DNA of 64,000 bases from an uncultured Phycisphaerae bacterium (GCA_937928595.1 CALGJV010000008.1:62001-126000); one strand, 5' to 3'; counted from the stretch's first letter, positions 33,677 through 42,963 are shown. Notes: generated from the sequence alone by a model not told the origin. A program made the numbers and translations.

Positions 33677-36484
33677 TCAGGTCGGCGCCGCCCCGGTCAC
33701 GTCACTGTCCGCCGAGGGCGGGGCATCTGTGACCGACGCAATGATCCGCCCGTCGGGTTCGGTCGATGGTGCCTCGGGTGATGGAGCCGCCTGTGCCTCG
33801 GTCGTGTCGATCGGCTCCGCCCCTTCCGCTGCCGCCGGGCCTTCGCCTGTCCGTCCGGCGGACGCCTCGCCGCCCTCGGCAGCCGTCGCCGACGCGTCGG
33901 TGACCGCGCTCCCCGCCGCGACCGGCCCGGCCGTCGCTCCAGCCCCGGAACCCGCAGCCGCAGGACTGCCGGTCGCACCGGCCGCGGATCGCTTCGGCGG
34001 CTCGGGCGGCGCGACTCGCGCCAGTCCGCTATACGGCACCTCGACCTCGAGCAATCCCACGCTCACCACGACGACCTGTTTGGCCGCCTTCACACGCACC
34101 ACGCGCCCTTCGCGGTGGAAGCGCTTGACGTAAACCGCCTCGAGCGGCTGAAGCGCTGCCGCCTGCGCGTCGCTGAGCGGCACAAGCCTCGGCTCGGGAC
34201 GCGGCGTCGGCGCGCCCGGTCCGCCGCTCCGCGGCCCCGCCGGCCGCGGGCCGCCCGGCCCCGCGCCGTGGCGCTCGCCGGCCCCGCCGCCCGGCCGCTC
34301 CCCGCGCGGGCGATCCGGTCGACCGGTGGGCACGCCGCCGCGCGGTCCTTCGGGGCGGGATCCCGGCGGACCCCCGCGCCCCTGCGAGCCCGGTCCGCCG
34401 CCGAGGCCCGCCCCCGGCGTGTCGCCGCGCTCCGGTGGGCCGTGCGCCTCGGCCCGGCCGCCGGCGAAGGCACCACCCTGCCGGGCCGCGTGCTGCCGCG
34501 CCCGGCGGCGGGCGCGCCGGCCGAGCTCGGTCGGGGCGACGGCGGTAGGCGGCGGGTTGCGGGGCGGCGGCGGGGGCGTCTCGGGCGGGAGGATGTCCCC
34601 GAGGGGCACCTCGACGGCGAACGCCCCCACGTCGACCTCGGCGCGGTGCTGGTCGAGCCGCATCCGCACGATCTTCCCGTCGCGGTCGAAGTTCCGCACG
34701 CGGACGGCGTCGCCCGGCTGGAGATGGACCACGCGCTGCACCCACCGGTGAAAATCCTGCTGCTGCCGCTCCAGGTGCGCGCGGGCCTCGTGGGCCGCGC
34801 TCTGCGCCCGGTCGGCGGCCAGGCGCGCGGTCTCGGCGTCGCGCCGGGCGTCCTCGGCGGCGCGCTTCACGCGGCGCGTGTCGTTCAGCGCCGCCTGCAA
34901 GGCGCGGGCCCGCGGCGACAGCGACCGCCGCGCGGCCGCGATCATCCGCTTGGGCAGGCCCAGGCGGGCGGCAACGTCGATGGCGTTGCTCTGGCCGGCT
35001 TCGCCGATGCGGACGTGGTAAGTTGGCCGCAGCGTCTCGATATCGAACTCGACGCAGGCGTTCTCCGCGCCCTCGTGCACGAGGGCGTACGACTTCAGCG
35101 CCCCGAGGTGCGTCGTCACGATCGCGCGGCAGTGCAGGCGCAGGAGCTCGTCGAGCAGCGCCCGGCCGAGCGCGGCGCCCTCGTCCGGGTCGGTCCCGGC
35201 GCCCAGCTCGTCGATCAGCATGAGCGCCCGCGGGCCGGCGTGACGCAGCATGTCGAGCAGGCGGGTCAGGTGTCCGCTGAACGTACTGAGCGACTGCTGC
35301 ATGCTCTGTTCATCGCCCACGTCGATGAGCACGTGGCTGAACAGCCCGAAGACGCTGCCCTCGTCCGCCGGCACCGGCAACCCGGCCTGCACCATCAGGC
35401 TGAGCAGCCCGACCGTCTTGAGCATGACCGTCTTGCCGCCCGTGTTCGGCCCCGTGACGATCAGGAGCTGAAAGTCCTCGCCGAGGCGGTAGTCGATCGG
35501 CACGACCTCGAACGGCGGCTCGCCCGCGGCCTGGCGGCGGCGCGCCAGGTCCACCAGCAGCGGGTGCCGGGCCTGCCGCACGCGAAGCACCGCGTCGTCG
35601 CTGATTTCCGGACAGCGCAGCTCGAAGTCGAGCGCGAAGCGCAGCTTGGCCGTGATCAGGTCGAGCACCGCCAGCGTATCGAGCGTGTGGCGGATCGCCT
35701 CCGCATTGAGGTGAATCTCGTGCGCGAGCTCCCACAGCAGCCGCCCGATCTCCTCCTGCTCCTCGCTCCGCAGGTTGGAGATGCGGTTGTTGAGCTCGAC
35801 GATCTCGGCCGGTTCCACGTACATCGTCGCGCCGCTGTCCGACGTGCGATGCACGATGCCGGGGACGCGCCCGCGGTACTCCGTCCGCAGCGGCAGCACG
35901 ATCCGGTCGCCGTGAAACGTGTGGTTCGGATATTGCAGGTAGCGCCGCACGTTGCCGTCGTGCAGCAGCTTGTCGATCGTCTCGCCGATCGCGCTCTCCG
36001 CCTCGCCGATCGCCGCGCGGATCTGCCGCAGCTTCGGGCTGGCGTCGTCGCGCACGCGGCCGCGCTCGTCGATGACGCTCCGGATGCGGTCCGCGATCGT
36101 GCGGAAGTCGCCGACGCGCCCCGCCAGGTGCGCGAGCTCGGGAAACTTCTCGGGCGACAGCCCGCGCAGGTATTCGGCGACGTTGTGCGTGCCGCCCAGC
36201 GTGTCGCCGATTCGGGCGACGTCCTCCACGGTCACGCGCAGCGGCGGCGCACAGCGCGGCAGCAGATCGCGGATGTCGCTGATCCCGCCGAAGGGCGGCA
36301 GGCCCCGCTCCTCCTTCAGCGTGCGGAGCTCCGTCACCTGCGCCAGCCAGCGCCGCACGAGCGCCGCCCGCGTGACCGGGTGTACGACGCTCGCGAGCGA
36401 CCGGCCCAGCCCCGACAGGGCGTACCCAGCCAGCAACTCGCGCACCCTGACAAAATCCAGCCGCTCCAGTGAATGCTCATCCAT
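33677..36484 (-). CDS. mutS2: MutS2 family ATPase with duplicated KOW-like module and no Smr domain
   Basis: A 935-residue MutS2-type protein (Bacillus MutS2 is about 785). The core domain III/clamp and ATPase are normal: Walker A TGPNTGGKT (Lys351), Walker B LMLIDELGAGTDPDEG, and THLGALKSYALVHEGAEN. A coiled-coil and KOW-like module follow (LQPGDAVRVRNFDRDGKIVR, about residues 580-630). Then comes an unusual Gly/Pro/Arg-rich linker (about 630-760), a second KOW-like module (LQPLEAVYVKRFHREGRVVR, about 770-820), and an Ala/Glu-rich acidic tail. The Smr endonuclease domain that ends canonical MutS2, with its LDLHG and HGxG motifs, is not present. MutS2 binds branched DNA or collided ribosomes depending on the species; here only the ATPase/clamp part is certain. 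Confidence 0.9.
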   Translation of the reverse strand: MDEHSLERLDFVRVRELLAGYALSGLGRSLASVVHPVTRAALVRRWLAQVTELRTLKEERGLPPFGGISDIRDLLPRCAPPLRVTVEDVARIGDTLGGTHNVAEYLRGLSPEKFPELAHLAGRVGDFRTIADRIRSVIDERGRVRDDASPKLRQIRAAIGEAESAIGETIDKLLHDGNVRRYLQYPNHTFHGDRIVLPLRTEYRGRVPGIVHRTSDSGATMYVEPAEIVELNNRISNLRSEEQEEIGRLLWELAHEIHLNAEAIRHTLDTLAVLDLITAKLRFALDFELRCPEISDDAVLRVRQARHPLLVDLARRRQAAGEPPFEVVPIDYRLGEDFQLLIVTGPNTGGKTVMLKTVGLLSLMVQAGLPVPADEGSVFGLFSHVLIDVGDEQSMQQSLSTFSGHLTRLLDMLRHAGPRALMLIDELGAGTDPDEGAALGRALLDELLRLHCRAIVTTHLGALKSYALVHEGAENACVEFDIETLRPTYHVRIGEAGQSNAIDVAARLGLPKRMIAAARRSLSPRARALQAALNDTRRVKRAAEDARRDAETARLAADRAQSAAHEARAHLERQQQDFHRWVQRVVHLQPGDAVRVRNFDRDGKIVRMRLDQHRAEVDVGAFAVEVPLGDILPPETPPPPPRNPPPTAVAPTELGRRARRRARQHAARQGGAFAGGRAEAHGPPERGDTPGAGLGGGPGSQGRGGPPGSRPEGPRGGVPTGRPDRPRGERPGGGAGERHGAGPGGPRPAGPRSGGPGAPTPRPEPRLVPLSDAQAAALQPLEAVYVKRFHREGRVVRVKAAKQVVVVSVGLLEVEVPYSGLARVAPPEPPKRSAAGATGSPAAAGSGAGATAGPVAAGSAVTDASATAAEGGEASAGRTGEGPAAAEGAEPIDTTEAQAAPSPEAPSTEPDGRIIASVTDAPPSADSDVTGAAPT

Positions 36485-36567
36485 GCCGATTGCCGCGCGG
36501 TGCCCTGCGTGCGAAAATGCCGTGGGACGCGACGGTCGTTGCGCATCCCGCCCGCGACGCTTAGGTT

Positions 36568-37680
36568 ATGCGAACCCGACCATCTTCTTCAAGCACACTC
36601 GGGCCGCTCCTGGCCGTTCTGGCCGTCGGAGCCGCGTGGGCAGAGCCGCCTGCGACGACCTCCGCCCCCGGCGAGCCCCCGCTCGTGGCCCGCGCCCGGA
36701 CGCTCCTCGCGGACGGCCAGGCGGCGGCCGCCGTCGACCTCCTGACCCCCCGCGCCGACGAGCTGCCGGCCGAGGGCGTCGCGCTCTACGCGGCCGCGTG
36801 CCGGGCGGCCGGCCGGTCCGCCGAAGACGTTCTCCGCCGCGCGGTCGCGCGAAGCCCCGGCGAGTCGGCGGTGCAACTGGCCTGGATCGACGCAGCCCTC
36901 GAAGCCGGGCTCTACGCCGTCGCGCTCCAGCGCATCGCGGCGGCCGGACCGCTCGCCGATCGGCCGGAGTTCGAGTGGCGGGCGGCGCGGGCGCACTTCG
37001 CGATGGGCGCGCTGCTCGGGGCCGCGGAGGTGCGCACGGTTCCGGGGGGGCGTCCCGGACAGTTCGTCGGCCGCCTGCTGGTCGTCGAGGAGCGCCCCGG
37101 CACCGACCGGTTTCTCTGCTGCCCGCCGGCCTCGGCGCTGTATCAACTCCGCCGGGCGCTGGACGACGGCTTCGACGAGCCCGCGGCGCACGTGCTTCAC
37201 GCGCGCATCTGGCAGCGCCTCGGCCGGTCGGAGGTCGCCTGGGCCGTCCTGCGCATGCGGGCCGCGGCGATCCTCGCGCAGGGGGACGACGAGGCCCTGA
37301 GAGAGTACGCCGACGCGGCCCTGCGGGCCGAAGCCGTCGACGAGTACCTGCGGGCCGTGCGGCGGCGAGCCGAGCGGAGCCCCGGGCAGCGCGCCGCCGT
37401 GCTGGCCGAGGGCTGCCGCGCCGTGGCCGACCACTACGCGCGCGCGGGCGACGAAACGCTGCACCTGCAATGGCTGTACCGGGCGCTCGAGCACGCCCCC
37501 GATGACGCCGCCCTGTGGTTGGCGGTCGGCGACGCGGAGTGGACCCGCGCCGCGCAGCCGGCCGCGCAGCGCGCCTACCGGCGCGTGCTCGCGCTCGCCC
37601 CCGACACCCCGCGGCGCGCGGAGCTGCTGGAGCGCCTCGCGGCCGAGCCGGCCGCCGACTCGCCGCGGCGGGGCGAGTAA
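36568..37680 (+). CDS. exported TPR-like repeat protein
   Basis: A 370-residue protein with a signal peptide (LGPLLAVLAVGAAWA, cleavage near AWA|EP) followed by TPR-like helical repeats. Recognisable units are ARTLLADGQAAAAVDLLTP, AWIDAALEAGLYAVALQRI and LWLAVGDAEWTRAAQPAAQRAY followed by a typical repeat end. No enzyme motif was seen. It is divergent from mutS2, 83 bases away, and followed by a -10 element and yceI. The role is probably a scaffold in the cell envelope. Confidence 0.65.
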   Translation: MRTRPSSSSTLGPLLAVLAVGAAWAEPPATTSAPGEPPLVARARTLLADGQAAAAVDLLTPRADELPAEGVALYAAACRAAGRSAEDVLRRAVARSPGESAVQLAWIDAALEAGLYAVALQRIAAAGPLADRPEFEWRAARAHFAMGALLGAAEVRTVPGGRPGQFVGRLLVVEERPGTDRFLCCPPASALYQLRRALDDGFDEPAAHVLHARIWQRLGRSEVAWAVLRMRAAAILAQGDDEALREYADAALRAEAVDEYLRAVRRRAERSPGQRAAVLAEGCRAVADHYARAGDETLHLQWLYRALEHAPDDAALWLAVGDAEWTRAAQPAAQRAYRRVLALAPDTPRRAELLERLAAEPAADSPRRGE

Positions 37681-37686
37681 CCGCGC

Positions 37687-37692
37687 TATAAT
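37687..37692 (+). promoter_or_regulatory. -10 element upstream of the YceI-like gene
   Basis: Perfect TATAAT in CGC/GCCG flanks, 91 bases before the yceI ATG and immediately after the stop of the TPR gene. No -35 hexamer is visible. Confidence 0.5.
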
Positions 37693-37777
37693 GCCGCGTT
37701 GCGGGCGCGGCGTCGGGGCGACGCCGCCGCCGCCGACGGCCGGCCGCGCGGACGGACCCGGCACGAAGGGAGCGCAC

Positions 37778-38386
37778 ATGCGACGCATCGGGATGTCGAG
37801 CGGAGTCGGTCTGGTACTGCTGGCGGGTCTGACGACGGCGGCGGCACAAGACCCGCCGCCGGCCGCGCCGCCGTCGGCGAGCGGCACGTACAAGCTGGAC
37901 CCGGTGCACTCGTCCAACGTATTCCGGATCAAGCACCTGAACGTGGCAAACTTCTACGGACGCTTCAACGAAATGTCCGGCTCGTTCACGCTTGACGAGG
38001 CCGCGCCGGAAAAGAGCCGGTTCGAGGTGACGATCAAGACGGCCAGCGTGGACACGAATAACGCCGACCGCGACAAGCACGTGCGTTCGCCGGAGCTGTT
38101 CGATGTCGAGAAGTACCCGGAGATGACGTTCCGGAGCAAGTCGGTGAAGCCGGCCGGCGAGAATGCGCTGGACGTGTCCGGCGAGCTGACGTTCCGCGGC
38201 GTGACGAAGCCGCTCGACGTGAAGATCGAACGGACCGGCAGCGGCCCGGGCATGCGCGGCGAGTTTCGCACCGGCTTCGAGACGACGTTCACGATCAAGC
38301 GCAGCGATTTCGGCATGACGGCGCTGCTGCCAGGGCTGGGCGACGAGGTGCGGATCACGGTGAGCGTCGAGGGCATTCGACAATAA
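37778..38386 (+). CDS. yceI: YceI family lipid-binding protein
   Basis: A 202-residue exported protein with signal peptide (GLVLLAGLTTAAAQ) and a YceI lipocalin-like barrel that binds polyisoprenoid or related lipids in characterised members. Characteristic segments are YKLDPVHSSNVFRIKHLNV, FYGRFNEMSGSFTLDE, FDVEKYPEMTFRS and DVSGELTFRGVTKPL. AAGGGAG lies six bases before the ATG. The pterin dehydratase gene follows after 47 bases, probably cotranscribed. The ligand is unknown. Confidence 0.88.
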   Translation: MRRIGMSSGVGLVLLAGLTTAAAQDPPPAAPPSASGTYKLDPVHSSNVFRIKHLNVANFYGRFNEMSGSFTLDEAAPEKSRFEVTIKTASVDTNNADRDKHVRSPELFDVEKYPEMTFRSKSVKPAGENALDVSGELTFRGVTKPLDVKIERTGSGPGMRGEFRTGFETTFTIKRSDFGMTALLPGLGDEVRITVSVEGIRQ

Positions 38387-38433
38387 TCGCACCCGCGGCC
38401 GGTCACCGGCGCAGCGCGGGAAGGGAGACGGGC

Positions 38434-38772
38434 GTGAGTGATTTGGCGCGGAAGCCGTGCGTGCCCTGCCGGGGTGGGATGGCCGCTCTGCGGCGGGACG
38501 AGTACGAACCCCTGCTGAAGCAGTTGAGCGGCTGGGAGGTGGAGGGCGACCACCACCTCCGCAAGCGCTACGCGTTTCCGGATTTCGTCACGGCGCTGGC
38601 GTTTGTCAACCGGATCGGCGCGCTGGCGGAACAGGAGGGCCATCACCCCGATCTGGGGCTGGCCTGGGGCCGGGTGGAGGTGCAGATCTTCACGCACAAG
38701 GCGGACGGCCTCACCGAGAGCGACTTCGTCCTGGCGGCCAAGATCGACGAGCTGCCGCGCGCCGGCGCGTGA
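38434..38772 (+). CDS. 4a-hydroxytetrahydrobiopterin dehydratase
   Basis: A 112-residue PhhB/DCoH-type enzyme that dehydrates 4a-hydroxytetrahydrobiopterin (or a related pterin) during pterin recycling. The family pattern is intact: LSGWEVEGDHHLRKRYAFP, FVNRIGALAEQEGHHPDL with the active-site His pair, and the later VQIFTHKADGLTESDF with His and Asp. The start is GTG with GGGAG upstream. No aromatic amino acid hydroxylase is adjacent; a homogentisate dioxygenase family gene is about 12 kb away in the window. It is convergent with ffh, 12 bases apart. Confidence 0.9.
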   Translation: MSDLARKPCVPCRGGMAALRRDEYEPLLKQLSGWEVEGDHHLRKRYAFPDFVTALAFVNRIGALAEQEGHHPDLGLAWGRVEVQIFTHKADGLTESDFVLAAKIDELPRAGA

Positions 38773-38784
38773 CGCCGGCGTCCG

Positions 38785-40212
38785 CTACCGTCGCCGGCGG
38801 CGCTTCTTCTTGTCGTCGCGGCGCGGGTTGTACTTGGTCGTGCCCTTCTTCAGCTTCGGCACGGCCCCGTCCATCAGCCCGGCCTGGCCGAGCTGCTGCA
38901 TCATCTTCATTCGGCCCACGAGGCCCTGCCCCGCCATCATCTTCATCACGCCGCGCATCTGCACGAACTGCTTGACCAGCCCGCTCACGTCCTGCGGCTC
39001 GACCCCCGCCCCCCGCGCGATCCGCCGGCGCCGGGACGCCTCGATGATGTCCGGGTTGGCCCGCTCCTTGGGCGTCATGGCGTGGACAATCCCGCGGATG
39101 CGGTCCAGCTCCTCCTCCGGCAAATCGAGTTCGCCGATCGCGCTGCCCACCCCGGGGATCATCTTCAGCAGCGACTTCATCGGCCCCATCTTCCGCATGC
39201 TCTCGAGCTGCGTGAGGAAATCGTCTAAGCCCATGGCCCCCTTGGCCATCTTCTCCTGGGCCTTGGCCACCTGCTCGGCGTCGAAAGTCTGCTGCGCCTT
39301 CTCCACCAACGACACGACGTCGCCCATGCCCAGAATCCGCCCCGCGATCCGCTCCGGGTGAAACTCCTCCAGCGCGTCGAGCTTCTCCCCCACGCCGATG
39401 AACTTGATCGGCTTGCCCGTCACCGACTTCACCGACAACGCCGCCCCGCCGCGCGTGTCCGAGTCGAACTTCGTCAGGATCGCCCCGTCCAGCTCCAGCC
39501 GCTCGTCGAAGGCCTTCGCCGTGTGCACCGCGTCCTGGCCGGTCATCGCGTCGAGCACGAGGTAGATCTGGTGCGGGCTCGTCGCCTGCGCCACCTGCGA
39601 GATCTCCGTCATCAGCTCGTCGTCGATCGCCAGCCGGCCGGCCGTGTCCAGGATCACCACGTCCCGGTCCAGTTTCCGCGCCGCGCTCACCGCGTTGCGG
39701 CACACCTTCACCGGGTTCTGGTGGTCGCGCTCCGTGTAGACCGGCACTTCGAGCTGCTTGCCCAGCACCTCGAGCTGGTCGATGGCCGCCGGACGCTTCA
39801 GGTCCGCCGCCACCAGCAGCGGCTTCTTGCCCCGCTGCATGCAGTACCGCGCCAGCTTCGCGCAGGTCGTCGTCTTGCCCGAGCCCTGGAGCCCCGCCAT
39901 CAGCAGGATCGTCGGCGGCGTCGCCACGAACGGGATCCGCGTCTCAATCGGCCCCATCAGCCGCACGAGCTCGTCGTGCACCACCTTGATCATGACCTGC
40001 TCGGGACGCAGGGTCTCGATCACCTTCATCCCGAGGGCCTTCTCCAGGCAGGCGTCGCAGAACTCCCGCGCCACCTCCACGTTCACGTCCGCTTCGAGCA
40101 GCGCCGTGCGCACCTGCCGCAGCGCGTCGCGCACGTTCGACTCGCTGATCTTGCCGCGGCCGCGGAGACTCTGAAACACCTCGCCGAGCTTGCTGGAAAG
40201 CGCATCGAACAT
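38785..40212 (-). CDS. ffh: signal recognition particle protein Ffh
   Basis: A 475-residue SRP54-type GTPase that binds signal peptides and 4.5S RNA for cotranslational membrane targeting. N domain (residues 1-90), G domain with GLQGSGKTTTCAKLA, DTAGRLAIDD, TKFDSDTRGGAA, and a Met-rich M domain (MRKMGPMKSLLKMIPG; MKMMAGQGLVGRMKMMQQ) are all present. The C-terminus ends in a very basic Lys/Arg run, longer than in many Ffh proteins. The start at 40212 is at the conserved FDALSSKLGEVFQSLRG. It is divergent from the glycosyltransferase gene. No ffs RNA gene was recognised nearby. Confidence 0.95.
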   Translation of the reverse strand: MFDALSSKLGEVFQSLRGRGKISESNVRDALRQVRTALLEADVNVEVAREFCDACLEKALGMKVIETLRPEQVMIKVVHDELVRLMGPIETRIPFVATPPTILLMAGLQGSGKTTTCAKLARYCMQRGKKPLLVAADLKRPAAIDQLEVLGKQLEVPVYTERDHQNPVKVCRNAVSAARKLDRDVVILDTAGRLAIDDELMTEISQVAQATSPHQIYLVLDAMTGQDAVHTAKAFDERLELDGAILTKFDSDTRGGAALSVKSVTGKPIKFIGVGEKLDALEEFHPERIAGRILGMGDVVSLVEKAQQTFDAEQVAKAQEKMAKGAMGLDDFLTQLESMRKMGPMKSLLKMIPGVGSAIGELDLPEEELDRIRGIVHAMTPKERANPDIIEASRRRRIARGAGVEPQDVSGLVKQFVQMRGVMKMMAGQGLVGRMKMMQQLGQAGLMDGAVPKLKKGTTKYNPRRDDKKKRRRRR

Positions 40213-40286
40213 GCCGCCAGTGTAGTCGCCCCGCGCGCCCCCCGAAAGCCGCGCCCCCGCCCCTCCCCCGCCCCGCCGGCGCCTGC

Positions 40287-40292
40287 TATCCT
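40287..40292 (+). promoter_or_regulatory. -10-like element giving a possibly leaderless mRNA
   Basis: TATCCT lies only eight bases before the ATG of the glycosyltransferase gene, so the transcript could start at or next to the ATG. No Shine-Dalgarno sequence precedes the ATG. No -35 hexamer is clear. Confidence 0.4.
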
Positions 40293-40300
40293 CTGCAGCC

Positions 40301-41374
40301 ATGGACGGTCCGCGGCCGGCGGCCCCTGAACCGCAGCGCATCCTGATCATCAAGCCCAGCTCGCTCGGCGACGTCGTCCACGCGCTGCCGGTGCTCGCGG
40401 CCGCTCGGGCGACGTACCCCCGGGCCTACCTGGCGTGGCTCGTCGGCACGTCGATCGCGCCCCTCCTGGCCCGCCACCCCCTGCTGGACGAGGTGATCGA
40501 GTTCGACCGCCGCCGCTACGGGCGCATGCTGCAAAACCCCCGCATCCTGGCGGAGTTTGTCCGGTTCGTGCGCGACCTCCGCCGCCGCCGCTTCGACCTG
40601 GTCCTCGATCTCCAGGGCCTCGCGCGCAGCGGGTTCCTCGCGTGGGCCACCGGTGCGCGGCAGCGCGTCGGCTTCCGCGCCGCCCGCGAGCTGGCCTGGG
40701 CGTTCTACACCCGCCGCGTCGTCACACCCGCCGGCGATACGCACGCCGTCGAGAAAAACGTCGCCTTGGCCCGAGCCGCGGGCCTGCGGCTCGACAGGCC
40801 GGAGTTTCCGCTCGGCCTCCGGCCGGAGGAGCTCGACCACGCCCGCGCACGGATCACGACGGCCGCCGGCGGCCCGCTCCCCGCGTTCACGGCCGTCGTC
40901 CCGGGCGCGCGCTGGCCCAGCAAGCAGTGGCCGGCGGAGAAGTTCGCGGAGCTGATCGACGCCCTCCACGCCGCCGGCCGGCCGCCGGTCGTGCTGCTCG
41001 GCGGCCCGGACGAACGGCCCCTGGCCGCCGCGATCGTCCGCGCAGTCCACGCGCCCGTGGTCGATCTGTGCGGTCAAACGGACGTGCGCGCGCTGGCGGC
41101 GGTTCTCGCGCTGGCGCAGCAGGTGATCTGCTGCGATTCCGGACCGATGCACATCGCGGCCGCGCTGGGTACGCCGATCGTCGCCGTTTTCGGACCCACC
41201 AATCCGGCCCGGACCGGCCCCTACGCCGCGGACGCGCAAGTGGTGTCACGCGCGCTCCCGTGCGCCCCCTGCTACGCCCGCCGCTGCCCGCTGGGGCACC
41301 ACGACTGCCTGCGCGGGCTCGCGGCGTCCGTCGCCCGGGACGCCGCGCTGCAATCAAGCCGCCGCCCCAAATAG
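40301..41374 (+). CDS. family 9 glycosyltransferase (heptosyltransferase-like)
   Basis: A 357-residue GT9 enzyme of the type that adds heptoses or related sugars to lipopolysaccharide core. The N-terminal RILIIKPSSLGDVVHALPVL and the C-terminal VICCDSGPMHIAAALGTPIVA and VFGPTNPARTGPY are the classic signature of WaaC/WaaF/RfaQ proteins. A C-terminal Cys group (CAPCYARRCPLGHHDC) is a frequent extension in this family. It suggests an outer membrane with glycolipid. The actual sugar is not predictable. The gene is divergent from ffh and may be translated from a leaderless mRNA. Confidence 0.88.
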   Translation: MDGPRPAAPEPQRILIIKPSSLGDVVHALPVLAAARATYPRAYLAWLVGTSIAPLLARHPLLDEVIEFDRRRYGRMLQNPRILAEFVRFVRDLRRRRFDLVLDLQGLARSGFLAWATGARQRVGFRAARELAWAFYTRRVVTPAGDTHAVEKNVALARAAGLRLDRPEFPLGLRPEELDHARARITTAAGGPLPAFTAVVPGARWPSKQWPAEKFAELIDALHAAGRPPVVLLGGPDERPLAAAIVRAVHAPVVDLCGQTDVRALAAVLALAQQVICCDSGPMHIAAALGTPIVAVFGPTNPARTGPYAADAQVVSRALPCAPCYARRCPLGHHDCLRGLAASVARDAALQSSRRPK

Positions 41375-41445
41375 CCGACCCGATAAGTGGACTCGACGTA
41401 CCAGCGGCCGCTTCGTCGGCCCCGGACCGTATTGGAGCCGCGCTC

Positions 41446-42963
41446 ATGGCCTGCCTCCCCTCGCCTCGCCGCGCCGGCGCGCTCGCCGGCGGTGTCGTCC
41501 TCGTCGCGGCCGCGGCCTGTGCCCCGGAGTACCGTCCGACCTGGCTCGGCGGCACCGGCGGCGGCGCGGGCAGCACGTTTTCGCGCGGCGGCGGCGCCTT
41601 CTCCGGCGTGCTGCTCACCGCCCGGACGTTCGTTGACGGGGTGGCCGTCACGACGGCGACCTTCCACGTCAACGACATGAGCCGGGCGCGGATCGGCGTG
41701 GACTTCAACCGCGACGGTCAGGTTGATCCGGTCGTCGCGTACGGCGGGACGCGGGGCGTCATCCAGATTCTCCTCAGCCAGGGCGGCGCGGGGCGGGTGG
41801 GCTTCGTCAACCTCACGCTCGACGGCGGCGAGAACGCCTGGAAGAACCTGGCCGATGTGGCCGTCGGCGACATCGACGGCGACGGCAACCTCGACCTGAT
41901 CGGCGCGTCGCAGGACGGCCTCATCTACCTGCGGCATCCGTCGGCCCCGTCCCGCACGCACGTGCTCAGCGAGTGGGGCCACGACCGCGGCGCGCTCGAG
42001 CTGCTGGCGGGCAGCACGGACACGCTCTCGCCCGACGAGCAGTTCGCCATCGTGCAGCAGAACCTGGGCCCGCTCGTGAACCTCGACAACTACGAGATCA
42101 CGGTCGAGCAGGGCTACACGCGGGTCGTCATCGCGGACTTCGACAACGACGGTCGCAACGACGTCGCCGCGTCGCGCCGCCTGCGGATGAACCTCGAACC
42201 GGCGCCGGGCAAGAACGTCGAGCCCCTCGCCATCATCGCCGGCTCGATCCAGGTGCTGTTCAACCCCGGCAACGCCCGGACGGGCGAGGGCTGGACCGCC
42301 ACGATCGTGAGCCAGCACGAGCGCCACGCGATGTCGGACCGCGAGGGGGCGGCCGGCCTGTTCGCCGCCGACCTCGACGGCGACGGCGACCTCGACCTCG
42401 TGTCGCTGGCCCGCGACGACGTGAACGTGCAGGTCGCCTGGTTCGAGAACCCGGGCGGACCCGGGCGGGTCGACCCGTCCGTGCCGTGGACGCAATACCG
42501 CATCGGCAGCATCCGCCGCGGGTTCGGCCTCGAAGTCGCCGACCTGACCGGCGACGGCCGGCTTGACGTGGTGGCGACCAGCCCCGAGCAGAAGCAGATG
42601 GTCCTGTTCGTGCAGCCGTCGACCGGACCGAAACGCACGTACGACTGGTTCAGCACGCCCATCGCCACCTTCGAGAGCTTCGAGCCGCTCGACGTCAAGG
42701 CGCTCGACGTGGACGCCGACGGCGTGCTCGAGCTGATTGTCGGCGGCAGCGGCGGCGCGCTGCGAGCCTTCGAGTCCCCGGCCGATCCGACCACGACCTG
42801 GACGGCGCGCGTCATCACGACCTTCAATCCGCCCGGTAACGTGGGCCTCATCGGCTACGGAGACCTCGACGGCGACGGCGACCTCGACCTGCTCGCCGTG
42901 GTCGACGCCGAAGACAACCTGAATGACCGCCTGATGTGGGTACGGAACGAACTGATTCCCTGA
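41446..42963 (+). CDS. FG-GAP/VCBS-repeat lipoprotein
   Basis: A 505-residue exported protein. The lipoprotein signal is GGVVLVAAAACAPEY, with the lipidated Cys near residue 25. After a Gly-rich linker it has about six FG-GAP/VCBS calcium-binding repeats: VDFNRDGQVDPVVAYG, VGDIDGDGNLDLIGAS, VIADFDNDGRNDVAAS, AADLDGDGDLDLVSLA, VADLTGDGRLDVVATS and IGYGDLDGDGDLDLLAVV. These make a beta-propeller of the integrin alpha type, usually for binding. The start has GGAG nine bases upstream. It begins a block of secreted proteins. Confidence 0.85.
   Translation: MACLPSPRRAGALAGGVVLVAAAACAPEYRPTWLGGTGGGAGSTFSRGGGAFSGVLLTARTFVDGVAVTTATFHVNDMSRARIGVDFNRDGQVDPVVAYGGTRGVIQILLSQGGAGRVGFVNLTLDGGENAWKNLADVAVGDIDGDGNLDLIGASQDGLIYLRHPSAPSRTHVLSEWGHDRGALELLAGSTDTLSPDEQFAIVQQNLGPLVNLDNYEITVEQGYTRVVIADFDNDGRNDVAASRRLRMNLEPAPGKNVEPLAIIAGSIQVLFNPGNARTGEGWTATIVSQHERHAMSDREGAAGLFAADLDGDGDLDLVSLARDDVNVQVAWFENPGGPGRVDPSVPWTQYRIGSIRRGFGLEVADLTGDGRLDVVATSPEQKQMVLFVQPSTGPKRTYDWFSTPIATFESFEPLDVKALDVDADGVLELIVGGSGGALRAFESPADPTTTWTARVITTFNPPGNVGLIGYGDLDGDGDLDLLAVVDAEDNLNDRLMWVRNELIP

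Noticed and set aside
36513-36524. 12-mer GAAAATGCCGTG shared with 55579-55590
   Set aside because: A 12-base match is expected many times by chance in a 64-kb window; the flanks do not match.
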